Under the pieces are notes generated by a model. It searched no databases and was not told where the DNA came from. It saw only the letters and a list, made by a program, of their open reading frames with translations. Positions 37,001-49,600 of a stretch of DNA of 64,000 bases are shown piece after piece. The stretch's first letter is position 1. Every line of letters starts with the position of its first letter. The translations under genes were made by a program, and so were the position numbers. The stretch is taken from NCBI GenBank assembly GCA_035048495.1, contig CM068545.1, positions 24,834,741 to 24,898,740 on the forward strand, written 5' to 3'. This DNA is from Euptelea pleiosperma (taxonomy: Eukaryota; Streptophyta; Magnoliopsida; Ranunculales; Eupteleaceae).

Positions 37001-37483
37001 ATAGACTTAAGTATGCTTCACCATAAGCAGTCATTATATGTCATTTGGTGCTGCTTTGAATCACTTTGGTCTCTCTCTTGGTCTTCAGCTTTGCATCTCT
37101 CTCGATTTTTGGTAAGATTCTACGATCCTCTGACTTGACCTGTACTTGGCCCCTATATCTTCTTGTCATAGTCTGCTGGCTCTTTAAGCTTTGATATTAG
37201 GTTTCTATGGTTGATCGAATGCCCTCAAGTCTCAAAATCGTCTGATTAGGTTTTCTGCGAAAGAAAAAATGCGTAATGAGATTTGATCAAAATGACTTCA
37301 TATCTAGACTTCTGGGAATGTGTTTAATGCATGCAAATATATCATTTTATCTAGAAAATTATGTTCTGCGCAATAAAAGAGACTCTTATATAGAAAAGTG
37401 GATAAATAGAAAAGTTTTACGTAGGTGGGTACGATAACGCAAAAGAATAATAGCTTAAAATAAACACTTTTAAGCGAATATCA
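31099..37483 (-). mobile_element. Solo Athila-type LTR (outer), itself interrupted
   Basis: On the - strand it starts TGATATTCGC (37483) and ends ACTTTCA (31099), the same ends as the LTR at 4074-6904. CCAAA flanks it exactly (31094-31098 and 37484-37488). It contains a second solo LTR at 33900-36480. Its own sequence is about 3.8 kb, longer than the other copies, so it may hold further insertions or be a longer subfamily. No internal coding region is seen, so it is a solo LTR left by LTR-LTR recombination. Confidence 0.88.
33895..36485 (-). mobile_element. Solo Athila-type LTR (inner), with 5 bp duplications
   Basis: The LTR proper is 33900-36480 (2,581 bp). It is flanked by GGCCC at 33895-33899 and 36481-36485. 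On the - strand it starts TAATATTCGCTC (a TG to TA change) and ends CTACTTTCA. It lies in the same orientation as the outer LTR it interrupts. TTTAAAA near 35450 is a candidate promoter element. The leader downstream of it is purine-rich on the + strand and contains chance open frames. Confidence 0.9.
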
Positions 37484-37684
37484 CCAAACCCTTGTTCTAA
37501 GGTTGAAGACACGGGCACTTTTGTCCATTAATATAAAATTTGGTAGTCAACTCGAGTCAATACTGGTCAAATGACAGTGGACCAAGTCATAGGGAGTATA
37601 TCAGCTTTTCAAATCATTGGGGGGGGGGGTATGTCAAAATTTCAAAATAACATGGGGGGTGTGTCAAAAATTCCCTAAATATTT

Positions 37685-39965
37685 TACAACTTTTGTAGAT
37701 GATTGTTTAAGATATTGTATGGTCTATTATTAAATAGTAAAGATGAAGTTGTAAAAAATTTATAATTTACAAAAAATGAGATAAAAAATTAATTATATAA
37801 GAGAATTAAAATATTAATATCAGATAAAGGTAGAGAATATATATTTGTGATCCTCAAATCAAATATTATCAAAAAATTAAATTACATATGAAGCCACAAC
37901 ACCCTACTATCCTCAATCTAATGGAAAAGATGAAAAGAAGAACATAACTTTAAAAGACATGGTTAACTTTATGTTAATTAGTTTAAGACTTTCTATGAAC
38001 ATGTGAGAAAGACTCTGTTATTTGCATGTTACTTAACAAAGTTCTATTTAAAGACACTGATAAAACACTTTATGAATATGAAAAATAGGAAACCATCCTA
38101 TTAATACTTAAAAGTATAGGGTTCTTTGGCTAAGGTGTTCATTCTTGTTTCTAAAATAACCAAACTTGGTCCTAAAATATTAAATTGTGTTTTTATTGAC
38201 TATGCTCAAAATAATAGTATCTATAGATTCCCAGTAATAAAATTAATAAATAATTCTATTGAATTTAACTTAATAATTGAGTCTAGGGATGCTAAATTTT
38301 TTGAGGATATATTTTCTTTAAAATAGAAAATATAGAAAATAAAAAACCAATAGATTTTGAATCTAAAATTCTAGAAGACTCTTCAGATAAAGAAGAATTA
38401 GAACCTAAGAGAAGTAAACATCCAAGGACTGGTACTAGTTATAGTCTCAATTTCTTAACTTATTTAGTAGAAAATTATCTTTAAACCATTAAAGAAGCCA
38501 TGGTCTCATTTAATGTCACTTTTTGGAGAGAAGCCATCATTAGTGAATATGAATCTATAATGTGTAACACATGGGAGTTAGTTGATCAACCTTTGGATCT
38601 AAACCTATTGGGTATAAATGGATATTTAAAAAGAAATTAAAAGTTAATGGCTCTATAGATAAATATAAAGCTAGGTTGCTTGCAAAAATTATAGAAAGAA
38701 AGAAGTTGATTATTTTGATACATATTCTCTAGTGATAAGAATGACCTCTATAAGGATGTTAATAGCTACAACTTTTGTATATAATCTAGAGATTCATTAA
38801 ATAGATGTGAAAACTACTTTCTTGAATAACGACTAATAAGAAAAAAATTTATATAGACCAATTTGAAGGCTTTGTAGTACTTAAGGTCTTGAAAATAAAA
38901 TGTATAAACTTAAAAAATATTTATATGAGCTCAAACAAGTTCTTAAATAATGGCATGAAAAGTTTGAGAAAATATAACATCAAATGGTTATAGTCAATAA
39001 ATGTATTAAATAAATTTAATAATAATAATTCTTGAGTCATAATTAATTTGCTTATATGTTAATAATATGTTGATAATTGAGATTACTAGTTTGGATGTAA
39101 TTAAAAGTATTATGAATAATTTAATGAAGAATTTTAAAGTGAAAGACATGGGCATTGTTGATGTCATACTTGGCATTAAAAGTAGTTAGAGAACCTGAGA
39201 AGATATAACACTTTTTCAGTCTCATTACATTGAGAAAGTGCTTAAGAAATTCAGCCAAGTTGATTGTACTTCAACTAGAACACCATTTGATCTACATTAT
39301 AGTTTAAAAGAACATGTAAGAGATAGTGTACAACTAAAATATTTTAGAGTGTTAAGCAGTTTCATGTACATTAATATTATGAACTGTACTAGGCCTGACA
39401 TTGTATATGTAATAGGCAGATTGAGTAGATACACTAGTAACCTCAGAATAAAACATTTGGATGCTCTCATTAGATATAAGATGTCTAAAATTTAATTTAA
39501 ACTATCGTATTTAGTTTAGAAAATATCCAACTATGCTAAGGGGTACAATGATGTGAATTGGAGTTCAAACTCATTAGGGACTAAATCTACTAGCGATTAT
39601 GTATTTACTATTGATGGAGGTATAATAGAAATCCACTAAGCAAACTTACATTGTCTGATTCATGATGGAATTACAGTTTATTGCACTTTAGATAACAATT
39701 GAAGAAGTTGAATAGTTAAGACATATTTTTAATGGATGTACTTTTGTGTAGTAAATAATTTCTACAGTTTCTATATTCAATATGATAACCAGGAGACTAT
39801 ATTGAGAGCTTAAAATAATTCTTATAATGGGAAATCTCGACATATATTTCGAATACAAAAATCCATGAGAAAAGTTGAAAAAAGGGGTTATAACCATAGA
39901 CAATGTGAAATTTAAAGAGAACTTGGTAGGCCCTAACTAAAGGACTAGTTGGAAAACTAGTCCAT
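37685..39965 (+). pseudogene. Copia integrase, RT and RNase H remnant
   Basis: The integrase resumes after the Mutator-type element (ATTPYYPQSNGKDEKKN near 37895). It is followed by RT pieces (WREAIISEYESIMCNTWELV near 38525; YVNNMLIIE near 39050, where the family has YVDD; FKVKDMG near 39135). A longer open stretch at 39238-39495 covers the RT end (KFSQVDCTSTRTPFDLH, NCTRPDIVYVIGRLSRYTSN), then RNase H-like sequence (NWSSNSLGTKSTSDYVF). Many stops. The polypurine tract before the 3' LTR is not clear. Confidence 0.8.
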
Positions 39966-40565
39966 AGTATCGAGGGGGATGGGGCTTAAGCCAACTGAAA
40001 TATAAATCACTAGCAATAAGAACTAACTTATGTGACTGAAGATCCTAAGATCTAGGTTCAATGGGACAACATGTTGTTTGAGTAAATTATGGGGGGTGCT
40101 ACACATGAGTTTACTCCAACCCATTCGTATGATGTAATAGTACCACATGTATCAATGAGAGGTTGAGTTTAGGGCTCTTAATGCCTTTTATTGTTTGACT
40201 ATTCTAATGTATAATGATACAAGACACTCATGATAGAAGCACCTATATGAGTATGGAAGTGGGGTTATTTCTTAATAATTATGGCTAATTCTTTAGAGCA
40301 CTCATGAAACCTGTGAATGCTTAATGCCAAAATAAGCACAAATTAAGAACTCACTTATTTGTGGAATAGTCATGTGTTTAGTCTATCATCTTGGTCTACA
40401 TTATAAAGTTAGATAGTTCAAGATGAAAGTTCACTAACCAGCTAGTACACTTGCTAGACTGACACTAAGTAGCTGTTCAAGTCTTGAAGACACCATTGCC
40501 TATGTATGATTGTTCCACTCTACTCCAATTTACTTTCTTATCTGATTTTTATTCATATGGTGGAT

Positions 40566-41586
40566 TGTTGGATTTATATGAATAAAAAAGTATGTTTTAT
40601 AAAAGGATATTTTGAAAATGCAAGTTGCCTAAGAGGTTTGATCCTAGAACCTTTTGCTTTTTAAGTTATTGTACTTTAAATCCTTTAAAAATTTGGATTG
40701 AATAGTTCGGAGGGAAAACCAAAAAGTTGTTCATGCTTTTAGATTCAAGTTTGAGTTTTAGTCCCACATTGCTTGGGAGAGTGACTCTTTGAGTATTTAC
40801 GGAGGAGAATTGCACCTAAAGGATGTAGCCCTTAGTCCCACATTGCTTGGGAGAGTGACTCTTTGAGTATTTACGGAGGAGAATTGCACCTAAAGGATGT
40901 AGCCCTTGGGTCTTCCATTTTTATACCCATTGGACACAACTCTACACAACCAAAAATCTGCGTGCATCCATGTGCACGCAAGCCACATTGGGCCGGAGTA
41001 GGTTTGGGCTCGGACACGAGTTGCAGGCTGTGGGTACCTAATTCTATCTTTTTGTGCAATGATTTTTAGTTTTATTTGACTCTTTGGAACATTTTTTTCC
41101 ATTGTTCCTTACTATTTTGTAACTTTCTATGCACCTGTTCATGGATAACATGTCCCACGAATAGGATGCGTCTTTTGGGAGAACTCCTTATTTAATTAGA
41201 GTTTCTCTTCTGGTTTTTACATGCGACTATATCTCTTCCCACCTCTCATCTCTTTGATATTTTCTTCTCTAATTTTTTGCAAAGTCTTTTTGTTGGAGTA
41301 CTATACTGTGAGTTCATCTGTTCATATTGTGCTGGTATTGGAAGAGTTGATCATTGAATCATAGGAGGTGTACACTTCGAGAGGCCAACAACACCAATAT
41401 GGAAACATCTTTCACCTTAAGGACATCGTGCTAAGCATGACTCGATTGTCATTACCGATAAGTGGCTTTCTATTTACTTTTATGTTGATTATTGTTGTTG
41501 CCTTACTCTATTTCTAGTACTTACTCTATGAGTGAATTTCATATGCTTAATCTAAATATACATTGGGTATCTTATTTTTACTAACA
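40566..41586 (+). repeat. Copia 3' LTR
   Basis: It begins TGTTGGATTTATATG and ends ACTAACA, followed by the AAAAT duplication. It carries a private 74 bp tandem duplication (units at 40760 and 40834). Confidence 0.88.
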
Positions 41587-41591
41587 AAAAT

Positions 41592-42161
41592 ATCGATATA
41601 AATTAAAATTAGTTAAAAATTTTAACTTTTTAAATGATAGAAAATACTTATTTGAACTTCATTATTCTTTCTTTTGAGGTGTAAAATTACAAATTGAGTT
41701 TTAGTATTCAAGTGTTTCCATAATATAGTTTTCAATAGATAATATTTCTGATCCATCAATCTTTCTTGCAACATAGTCAATCATAGGTATGATTTTATCA
41801 ATTTTAGTTTTAAAAATCTTTAAAACCTATCGTTATATATAATTATTAAAATTCTAAAATTTATCCAAGATTAATAATATCGATAATCCTAAAAGTATTT
41901 TTTAACCCTAAAAGCCATATTTAACCCTAAAACCAGGTAAGAAATATAATAGTGGAAAAGTAGATCTTACCTTGGTCGATAGTAAAACCATGTGATCGAA
42001 TTAAGAAAATATAATGAAATCCAATTGTTTACCTGTAATCTTATAAAGCTCCAATCCTCTTGTAAAGACAGAGGGAGATTGAAATTCAATTTGTAGAAGT
42101 AGTTAACCTTAAGAGAGAGAAGGAAAACACTGGAATCTTTGTTTCTATAAGTAAGAAAAAG
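41592..42161. other. AT-rich spacer, nothing recognised
   Basis: Host sequence between the copia element and the next solo LTR. No gene is supported. Confidence 0.5.
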
Positions 42162-45100
42162 GGAAGTGTAATACCCTGAACTTTCGTTCTAGGGTATTAT
42201 GGTAAATTCACCTAAAAATGAAAACCTAAAACTTTTCAGACTTCTTTTCTTAATTTTATGGTTTAATATAATACTTGAGTATGTCTATTTAATTTGGTTT
42301 CATTCTGACAACTTTGAAAAACCTATTTTTTTTAAACCCACTCTTTAGGGCTAAATTCTTGCTAAGAATAATGAACTATAACTTGTAAGGGACTGTTTCT
42401 TTTCCTAGCTAACATTCCAGAACTCTTATAAAAAAATTATTTTGTTGGTCCAAGACACCGAAAATATTCTTATTTTAACTTTTCCAATCTTACCCAAGAA
42501 GTTTAGGACCTTTCTTGAGACACAAAAACCTTAGCTGGAGATCTGGAGATTTTGACGAAAATAGCATTTTCGTAATTTTTGAACTTTCTTACCATTCTTA
42601 TATTTTTTAAATATAATATTTAATTTATTTAATAGGCGTGTGGGACTCACGAATGACTTTACGGGTCATTCTGAGATTATCTTGACACTTTTCCAAGGCT
42701 TTGAACTTTTTATGATTTTTGTGTATTTAGACTATTTTATGTACGTGTGACATGTGTCAATACCTTGTTGTATGCACTTTTAAATTATATAATATTTAAT
42801 TAAATTAATGAATGATTATTTGTGTTATAATTGTTGGGTGGGCCCGTGTGGCCAATCTAGAGGCCTTTTGGGCTTAATAATATTCTTAAATGAAGCCTAG
42901 TTGATGTATATGGGCCTTGGACCCTTTTCTAAACTATAAGTAATATAAAATATGAGTTTTTAAGGGTTAAAAAAGTCATTTCTTTGATAGTTATAAATTT
43001 TGCTAAAATAGAAACCCTAATCCTTCCCTAAACCTATTTATAAAAATCCTAAAGCTTTAGAAGCTTTCACAAACCCAAATTCTATTAAAAAATAGAGAAA
43101 TCTCTATTAAACCTTCATCTGGGCACCGATCGTACTCGAGTAAGAAGGGAGAATTGACGAGGACTCCGAATAGATGAACATACTCCGAGGAGAGGACGAT
43201 CCGACGACTTTCAAATTTAAAAAAACTTTTAATTTCTATTAAAGTTCAAGAAATCTTAAGGTAAGTGTGCTTGATCCATCTTATGCTTGTTTTCTTCAAG
43301 TTATTGCTTTTCCTTCCTTATATAATGGTAGTTCTTCACTATAAATTAATTTGGACATGATTTAATATATTTTTTTTGAGTTGATCATTGTTTGGTGCCA
43401 CCATGATTGGTTTAGCCATGACTTATTTGGCACCCATAACAGATAGCCACGTTCTTTATAATTTTCGTGATATTTTTAGGACTTAAATATTTTTCTAATT
43501 ATTTTTTCTACAATCCTCTATGAATCTATTTTCAAAAATAGTTGAGTTTGTATTTTTATAATTTGTATTTATTTAGTTATGCTTTTTTCTAATGTGCTGG
43601 ACTTTTCTTTACAACTCAGAATTTTAAATTTTGTATGGTCCACTTCATTAAAGTTTTTGATATTTTGAATCTAAATATTTTTATAATTAATTTTCATAGA
43701 TACCTCTATGAATCTGTTTTTCAAATCCGTTGAGTTTGTATTTTTTAGATTTTTATTTATTAAGTTATGATTTTTCAAATGTACTGGACTTTTCTATAAA
43801 ACCTAGAATTTTAGATTATGTAAAGTCCAGTTCATTAAAGATTTGATCTATATTTTAAATCAGAATATTTTTCTAATTATTTTTCATAGATACCCCTATG
43901 AATCTAGTTTCCAAATTCATTGAGTTTATATTTTTTTAATTTTTATTTATTTAGGTATACTTTTTCTAATGTGTTGAACTTTTCTGCCAAACCCAGAATT
44001 CCAAATTCTGTGCAGTCCAATTGATTAAGGATTTACACATATATTTTAAAATTAAATATTTTTCTATAAACCTCTATGAATCTATTTTTCAGATCCATTA
44101 ATTTTGTATTTTTAAGATATATATTTTTATTTAGTTGTAATATTTTTAAGGTGCTGACCTTTTCTGCAAAACTCAGAATTTCAGATTCTGTACAGTTCAC
44201 TTCTTTAAGAATTTCGACTTAGATTTTAGAAATAAATATTTTTGAATTTATTTTTCATAGAAACCTCGGTGAACATAGTCTTCAAATCCATTGAATTTGT
44301 ATTTTTCTAATTTATATTTATTTAGTTGTGATTTTTTTTAAAAGAAAATATATTTTTTCTACAAAGCCCTATTTCTTGGATTTTGGACGATTAATGGCCT
44401 TGGGAACCCTTAGTGGTTCGGTTAGGATTATTGACTATTAAAGTTTTAGCCTTGTTGTTTGACTTAGACTTGTATGCGGATATCCCACCCATGTGTTTTA
44501 GATCTCTCATAGGGTTCGGCTATGTGTCTTAAATCCCTCTTTAGGATTCGACCTTATGTCATGGATCCCTTATAGGGTTCGACAATGGAGTGTTGGATTC
44601 TCTTGCGATTTTCATTTATATTATTCATCGATATTGATCTTGATCTTTGGTGATCGTTTACATATTATTCATGTTGTTCAACCCTAGTTCGTTCCCATAT
44701 TATTATTCTTGATGATCATGCGTTTATTTTATATTCTTATTTAAATGTTAAATACATGTGTTGCTTATTCCATGTAACCCTAATACCATCTTGTTGTCTT
44801 ACTATGATCATCGCATCATTTCATATAAGGGGTGCATAAGGGAATGGGGTTAAAGTATATTATATACGTTTATATTAGTTTTATCAATTAATCAGGGTTC
44901 GGTACCCTAGGGCAAAAGGCCCCAGACATTATTATATCATGCAGATGGGTCGATGAGACCGTTCCCAGTGCGGGAAGGAGATGGAGACCTTATGTGGTTA
45001 TGGGTACTAGTTGCACTAGCATCCCGTACTCATTTGTATTCACCCTCATATTCATGCCATCCTCATTATATGATTGAGATGCATACCTTGGTTAAAAACT

Positions 45101-45583
45101 TGTATAGTATGACATCATACCATGCACATTATTGTATTACTGGGCCTCGGCTCACAGTGCTACACCGATACCATTTTCAGATTTTGAAGAGCTAAGTACG
45201 TGAGATAATTTTGAGACGGAAGACTCCAGTGTACTATAGGAGATCGACGAGGATTGATAGTCAATCCTACACTTTAGAAAGCTGTATTTGATTATTTTAT
45301 AACATTATTTATTTATTTTCATGGGCATGTAAGCTTTTGATTGAGAGCATATTCTCATCTCCTTCTCTTCACATTTAGTTGATTGATTGAATTATTTTAA
45401 TTATTTATTTTCTACATCTAGACTTTTTTTTACTTAGTGGGTTTTCGAATGAACCTTAGTAGTCTAATTGACTTAATTGGACCACTAGGGGACATTTATG
45501 GATCACCTCTGAGTTCGGGTACGGGTCGATTCACGGATTTTCAGGTCGTATCTGGGTATCGGAGTTTGGGGCGTGACAGAAAG
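42162..45583 (+). mobile_element. Solo LTR with TGTAATACCC ... GCGTGACA ends
   Basis: The LTR proper is 42167-45578 (3.4 kb). The flanks are GGAAG (42162-42166) and GAAAG (45579-45583), a 5 bp duplication with one difference. A TATA-like TATTTATAAAAA lies near 43035. The ends match the solo LTRs at 10773-12594 and 46629-50729. A set of four or five diverged repeats of about 200 bp (CCTCTATGAATCTATTTTTCA and AATTTTTATTTATTTAG) fills about 43470-44330. This is a Ty3/gypsy-type LTR by general appearance; the lineage is uncertain and no internal region is present. Confidence 0.75.
43470..44340 (+). repeat. Diverged tandem repeats inside the solo LTR
   Basis: Units of roughly 190-210 bp each contain an ATAGA(T/A)ACC(C/T)CTATGAA block, then a TTGAGTTTGTATTTTT block, then a GTGCTGGACTTTTCT...CAGAATTT(T/C)A block. 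At least four units can be followed (near 43520, 43710, 43890, 44070 and 44260). Confidence 0.7.
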
Positions 45584-45914
45584 ATTCTTCTTTTTTTGTT
45601 GAGACTAGGATGAAAGTAGAGATGTTGAGAGTAGGGATTTTCGTATCAAGTTAAAACCTTTTCTTATTTTTTAAAGGGTGTTTTTGGAAAAATGCAAAAA
45701 GTAAATTATGAAATATAAATTTGAAGAGTTGCGGGCATGAGGGAACATGATGAGATGGGGAATTGGTGTGTGGGGCCCTTAGGGAATGTGAAGAGATTGG
45801 AATTGAGGGCCTTAAGCTGACATGAGGCCCTAGGCAATAGCCTCAACCGCTTAATGGTTGAGGCGACGATCTCCTACTTAGATTCCGTTAGTCCTAACAA
45901 TTCGATCTGATGTC
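45584..45914. other. Spacer, nothing recognised
   Basis: Between the solo LTR and the start of the second duplicated block. No gene is supported. Confidence 0.45.
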
Positions 45915-46628
45915 TATTACGTGTCATATATATGTTTTCCATAGTAATTTTGGCTTTCCCAAAATTTGAAACAGATGGTAGTTAGGATTATCAAATTTGG
46001 GCAAGAAGATTTTTCAAGTGAGACTAACCTAATGGTGGGTCCTGGAATATTCTATTCCATGTGTACGACATAAGTGATGACTATGTTGTTTCTTTAACAT
46101 GGCATCTGATACATGATTAGTTTGATTATCAAATCATAAAACCAAATTGCAAAATCATTTTTCATGTTGTTGGAGAATTCTATACAACTAACTTTTTTTT
46201 ACGAGTAAAAAGAGTTAATTAAGAAGAGTTTCTTATTTACAAAGAGTGCCTAGATGACAATTAGATTTTTTTGACTCTATTCTCCATTGTAACAAGAATA
46301 GTCTTAAGAAGTATATCTTTCTTATGCCAATGGGCCTAAGGATGATATTGCAAGATTTATTGCCTCTTAACATTCCAATCAAAGCCTAATTAAGGGTTTC
46401 TTAATGTGACTAGTCCTCATTTTTTCCTTGAATTAAACCTTAATTAATTTTCTTCCCACATGTAAACCTTCACTAATCATCCGTCCCTTCGCTCAGTCCA
46501 AGAATCGAAGCATTTTTTATTTTACTTTCCTAACTGATCAAGATGGAGGATGTGAGCATGGGAATGTGGGTTTAGCAGTTCAATAGCTCCACCACTGTCC
46601 ATTACTCCCACAACTTAAGATGACAACA
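45915..46628 (+). pseudogene. GALT 3' fragment (introns and exons 6-7), second block
   Basis: Aligned by eye with 24405-25165 of the intact GALT gene. Intron 5 sequence (AATTTTGGCTTTCCCAAAATTTG at 45947) is followed by a decayed exon 6 near 46290-46395 and exon 7 from about 46540 ([10 protein letters not shown]). Exon 7 has a TAG where the intact gene has GAG (E) and another stop soon after. Exon 7 is cut short at 46620. A 46629-50729 solo LTR then intervenes, and 3' UTR-like sequence resumes at 50735. Exons 1-5 are absent. Confidence 0.8.
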
Positions 46629-49600
46629 TGTAATACATTGAACTTTTGTTCAGGGGTAGTAGTGTAATTATCTTTAGGAGGGTAATTTTTCCAGCGTAAA
46701 AATTCCAACATTAAATTATTTTTGAGATATCTTGACTACTTAACACTTAGTAATAAATAACAGAACTTGGCCAGGAACTTAAATTCATGTTATGTAGGGT
46801 TTTCACTAATAGTGACGCTTAATTATAACAATTCTAGACGTACACTAGGTCACCTCAAACACTAGTATAAGGACACCTTGATTGAATGCTAACAAACCCT
46901 AACTAGTGGAGAACATATTTAGTGTCTATAGTAGTGGGACCCACTAAGGGTCTCAATCATCCTAGCTAGAAATTCTCATGTCTGTCCTAAGGAGTATAAT
47001 TTGGATAGTAAGTCACAATTGATTTACATAATTGAGCCACGTTATAATTGAACCTCACCAACACCTTAGTTTACTAATTTAACCCTAATATAAGTGTTTC
47101 CATAATTGGTAGGACCCACAGAGGATGATTAGACACGTAATTAGTGCATTTCTGACTCTAAGAACTTAATCATGAAATTTAAATAATCAGACATTCCGGA
47201 CATTGTATAAACCTTAGTAATTATTCTTTTTTTATTATAATAATTGGATTACAGTGGACCCTAGGGAGTATTTGGGTTGGAGTAGGGAGCACTTGGTATG
47301 GGAAGGGTATCCCTTACGTACCACATATATGGTGTAAGCTACTATATGAAAAATGGGGAAGGGGCATTATTACAGTTAATTATATAAGAGGGACTCATCT
47401 TAAAAATAATGATATCTTATTAGAATTGTGCCACATGGACAGTACTATGGCTACACGTTTCCATAATATGGGGCCCTTGGAATTACCATTAGATCTTAGA
47501 TATGGAAGAAGAAAATTCAAAGAAAAATTAATCATAATTTATTTTTGGAAGAATCTAAAGCACAATTGAAAAATCCATTAAGAAATCTTTAAGTAACCTC
47601 CATGACCAAAACATGTTGATCATTGGTGTGCCCCATCAGCAAGTCCAGTTGGAATTCCTAGCACCCAAAGAAAGGAAAAAATGTTAATATAGTGAATCTT
47701 TAGCGGACACCTAGACACCTTAGATTGGGGAACATTTGAATTAATAATACTCACCATTAGGAATGACATTTAAATCACATCTAAATTTAAGGAAACTAAT
47801 AAATAAAGGAAACCTTCACACTTGTTGACCATAGGACTATTGGAAAACCTTCCCCATATGCCAAAACGTGATGGCCATTAGTAGGCCTTTTTTAAGTCCA
47901 ACGTGGACCCCACCTAATGAGAAGTGCTGAACCCTTGATCTTCATAGATTGATAATTACATGACAAAGAAAATAACCAAATCCCTCCTCCACTCTCCCTC
48001 TACTAGCAGCTAGCTAGGGTATAAAGAATCTTAAGAGATTCTTCCCACTAGAACACATCTGATGTTATCATAGTAGAAGCCCCAATCACAAGCTAATTGA
48101 TCCAAGTTACTATATAATGTTCAAAGCTCTTCTTTGAAATTCAAAACTTGTTACCAAATAAATAAAGCATTGGTGATCATGTGAGATCAAGAGAAAGCCT
48201 CCCATCTCGGACCAAAACATATGGGGATTGGGGATTTATGGACTTTAGGAAAGAACTTAATGCATACCATAAAGAGAGAGGAATTTTTTGACCACTATTA
48301 GCTAACACTATAAGGGAATGAGTGCCACCTTAATGAGTTACTTAACAAATCGAATGCACCACATTAACAACCCTTCACCTGGAATAGGAATGAATTCAAA
48401 ATTCAAACATAAGCTTGTCAGTGGGGACTAGGAACACTAGGCAAAAATTGTGTAGGACAATCAACCTCATTCTAGGAAACCATTGTGAACAACTCTCATA
48501 ATTTCCATCTTAGACCAAAAATGTATGTCCTCCCCATATGTAACACCCCTTGAAGCAAAAACATCTTCACCAAAGAGAGAACCAGCAAAGAGAAAACGTT
48601 TAAGGCTTGAGAACTCAATTGGAGACCCAACCAAGTCACTACCTTGGAAGAGCACATGCACAATCCCGTCTAGTTTCATAGTGACGAGATCATTGTGAGC
48701 ATTAGCAACATAATTGTTCGCCATCTTCAATTTAGAAGGATCAATCAATAAGTGAGGTAGGTACATCCAAATAAGTTGAATCTGACCCATTATTTGATGC
48801 TTCTCGTATGTTCATCATGAATAGTTCAAGAAATGGATATCCTATACACCATGGACCGTTATGATTAGATCTAGGAATTTATGCCTTTGTACTATGCTCA
48901 CTTTGGATTGAATCTAGGATTTCACGTTGTCTTATGATGCCACCATGAATAGATCTGGAAATGTGTGAAGCAATAGGTTTTTTATTCCTTGACTGTAATC
49001 GTTTATCTCTTGTATTTGTGGAATTATTACTTTATATCAATCTATGTTGTATTGCCTTAATCTTGTTAATTGTTGGAGAATGGAACTATACTATTGAAAG
49101 GGAAATTCTACACTCTTTATTTTAACTACATCTACTGCATTCACATTCTATTAGAAGTGAATTGGAAATGAGAAAGTGAGTAGGGCCCGATGCCCTTGGG
49201 TGAAAATCCCTAACCCCCTACAGAAGAGCTCTCGGCCGAGCCAATCTTGGCGAGGGAAGGAGAAGGAGGCCATAAACGGTTGTATGTGACGTTTCATAGA
49301 TTATAACTGCATATTTTGTTATTGTAATTGATATGCTTTGCATTACTTCTAAAGTGTAGTGGCATGGCTTGTATGCTTACATTGATGATATGATATGAGC
49401 ATAAAATGATAGGGTAGGACTTTAACTTTAAGGGTGTATGCGTGGTTATTGATTGAGATTTAGCTTATGGTGTAAGCTGATCCTTTAGGTTTTTTAGATG
49501 ATGAGGTGGGTGCAGACATGGGTACATGGGAGGATGGCGATGAGATGAAGACGACTGAAGAGACAGTAGATGGTGTTGAGGGGGTTGTAGATGGAGCTTA

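Larger units (their letters stand above)
30443..37675. mobile_element. Non-autonomous Mutator-type (MULE) element with long TIRs
   Basis: The terminal inverted repeats are 30443-30640 and 37484-37675. They begin GGGAATTTGTGACATACC and, inverted, GGGAATTTTTGACACACC, and share GCTGATAT, TGTCATTTGACCAGT and GAGTTGACTACCAAATTTT. An exact 9 bp duplication flanks them. Without the nested LTR the element is about 850 bp. The unique interior (30641-31098) shows no transposase. It sits in the integrase region of the copia element. Confidence 0.9.
27180..41586 (+). mobile_element. Degenerate Ty1/copia element, complete from LTR to LTR
   Basis: Direct LTRs (27180-28802 and 40566-41586) both begin TGTTGGATTTATATGAATAA and end ACTAACA, and AAAAT flanks the whole. 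Internal gag and pol remnants read on the + strand, interrupted by a Mutator-type element at 30443-37675. Without nested DNA the element is about 7.2 kb. Many stops and a lost YVDD motif show it is dead. Confidence 0.9.

Noticed and set aside
44953..45195. An 80-codon + strand frame
   Set aside because: Within a solo LTR, with no domain similarity or supporting context.
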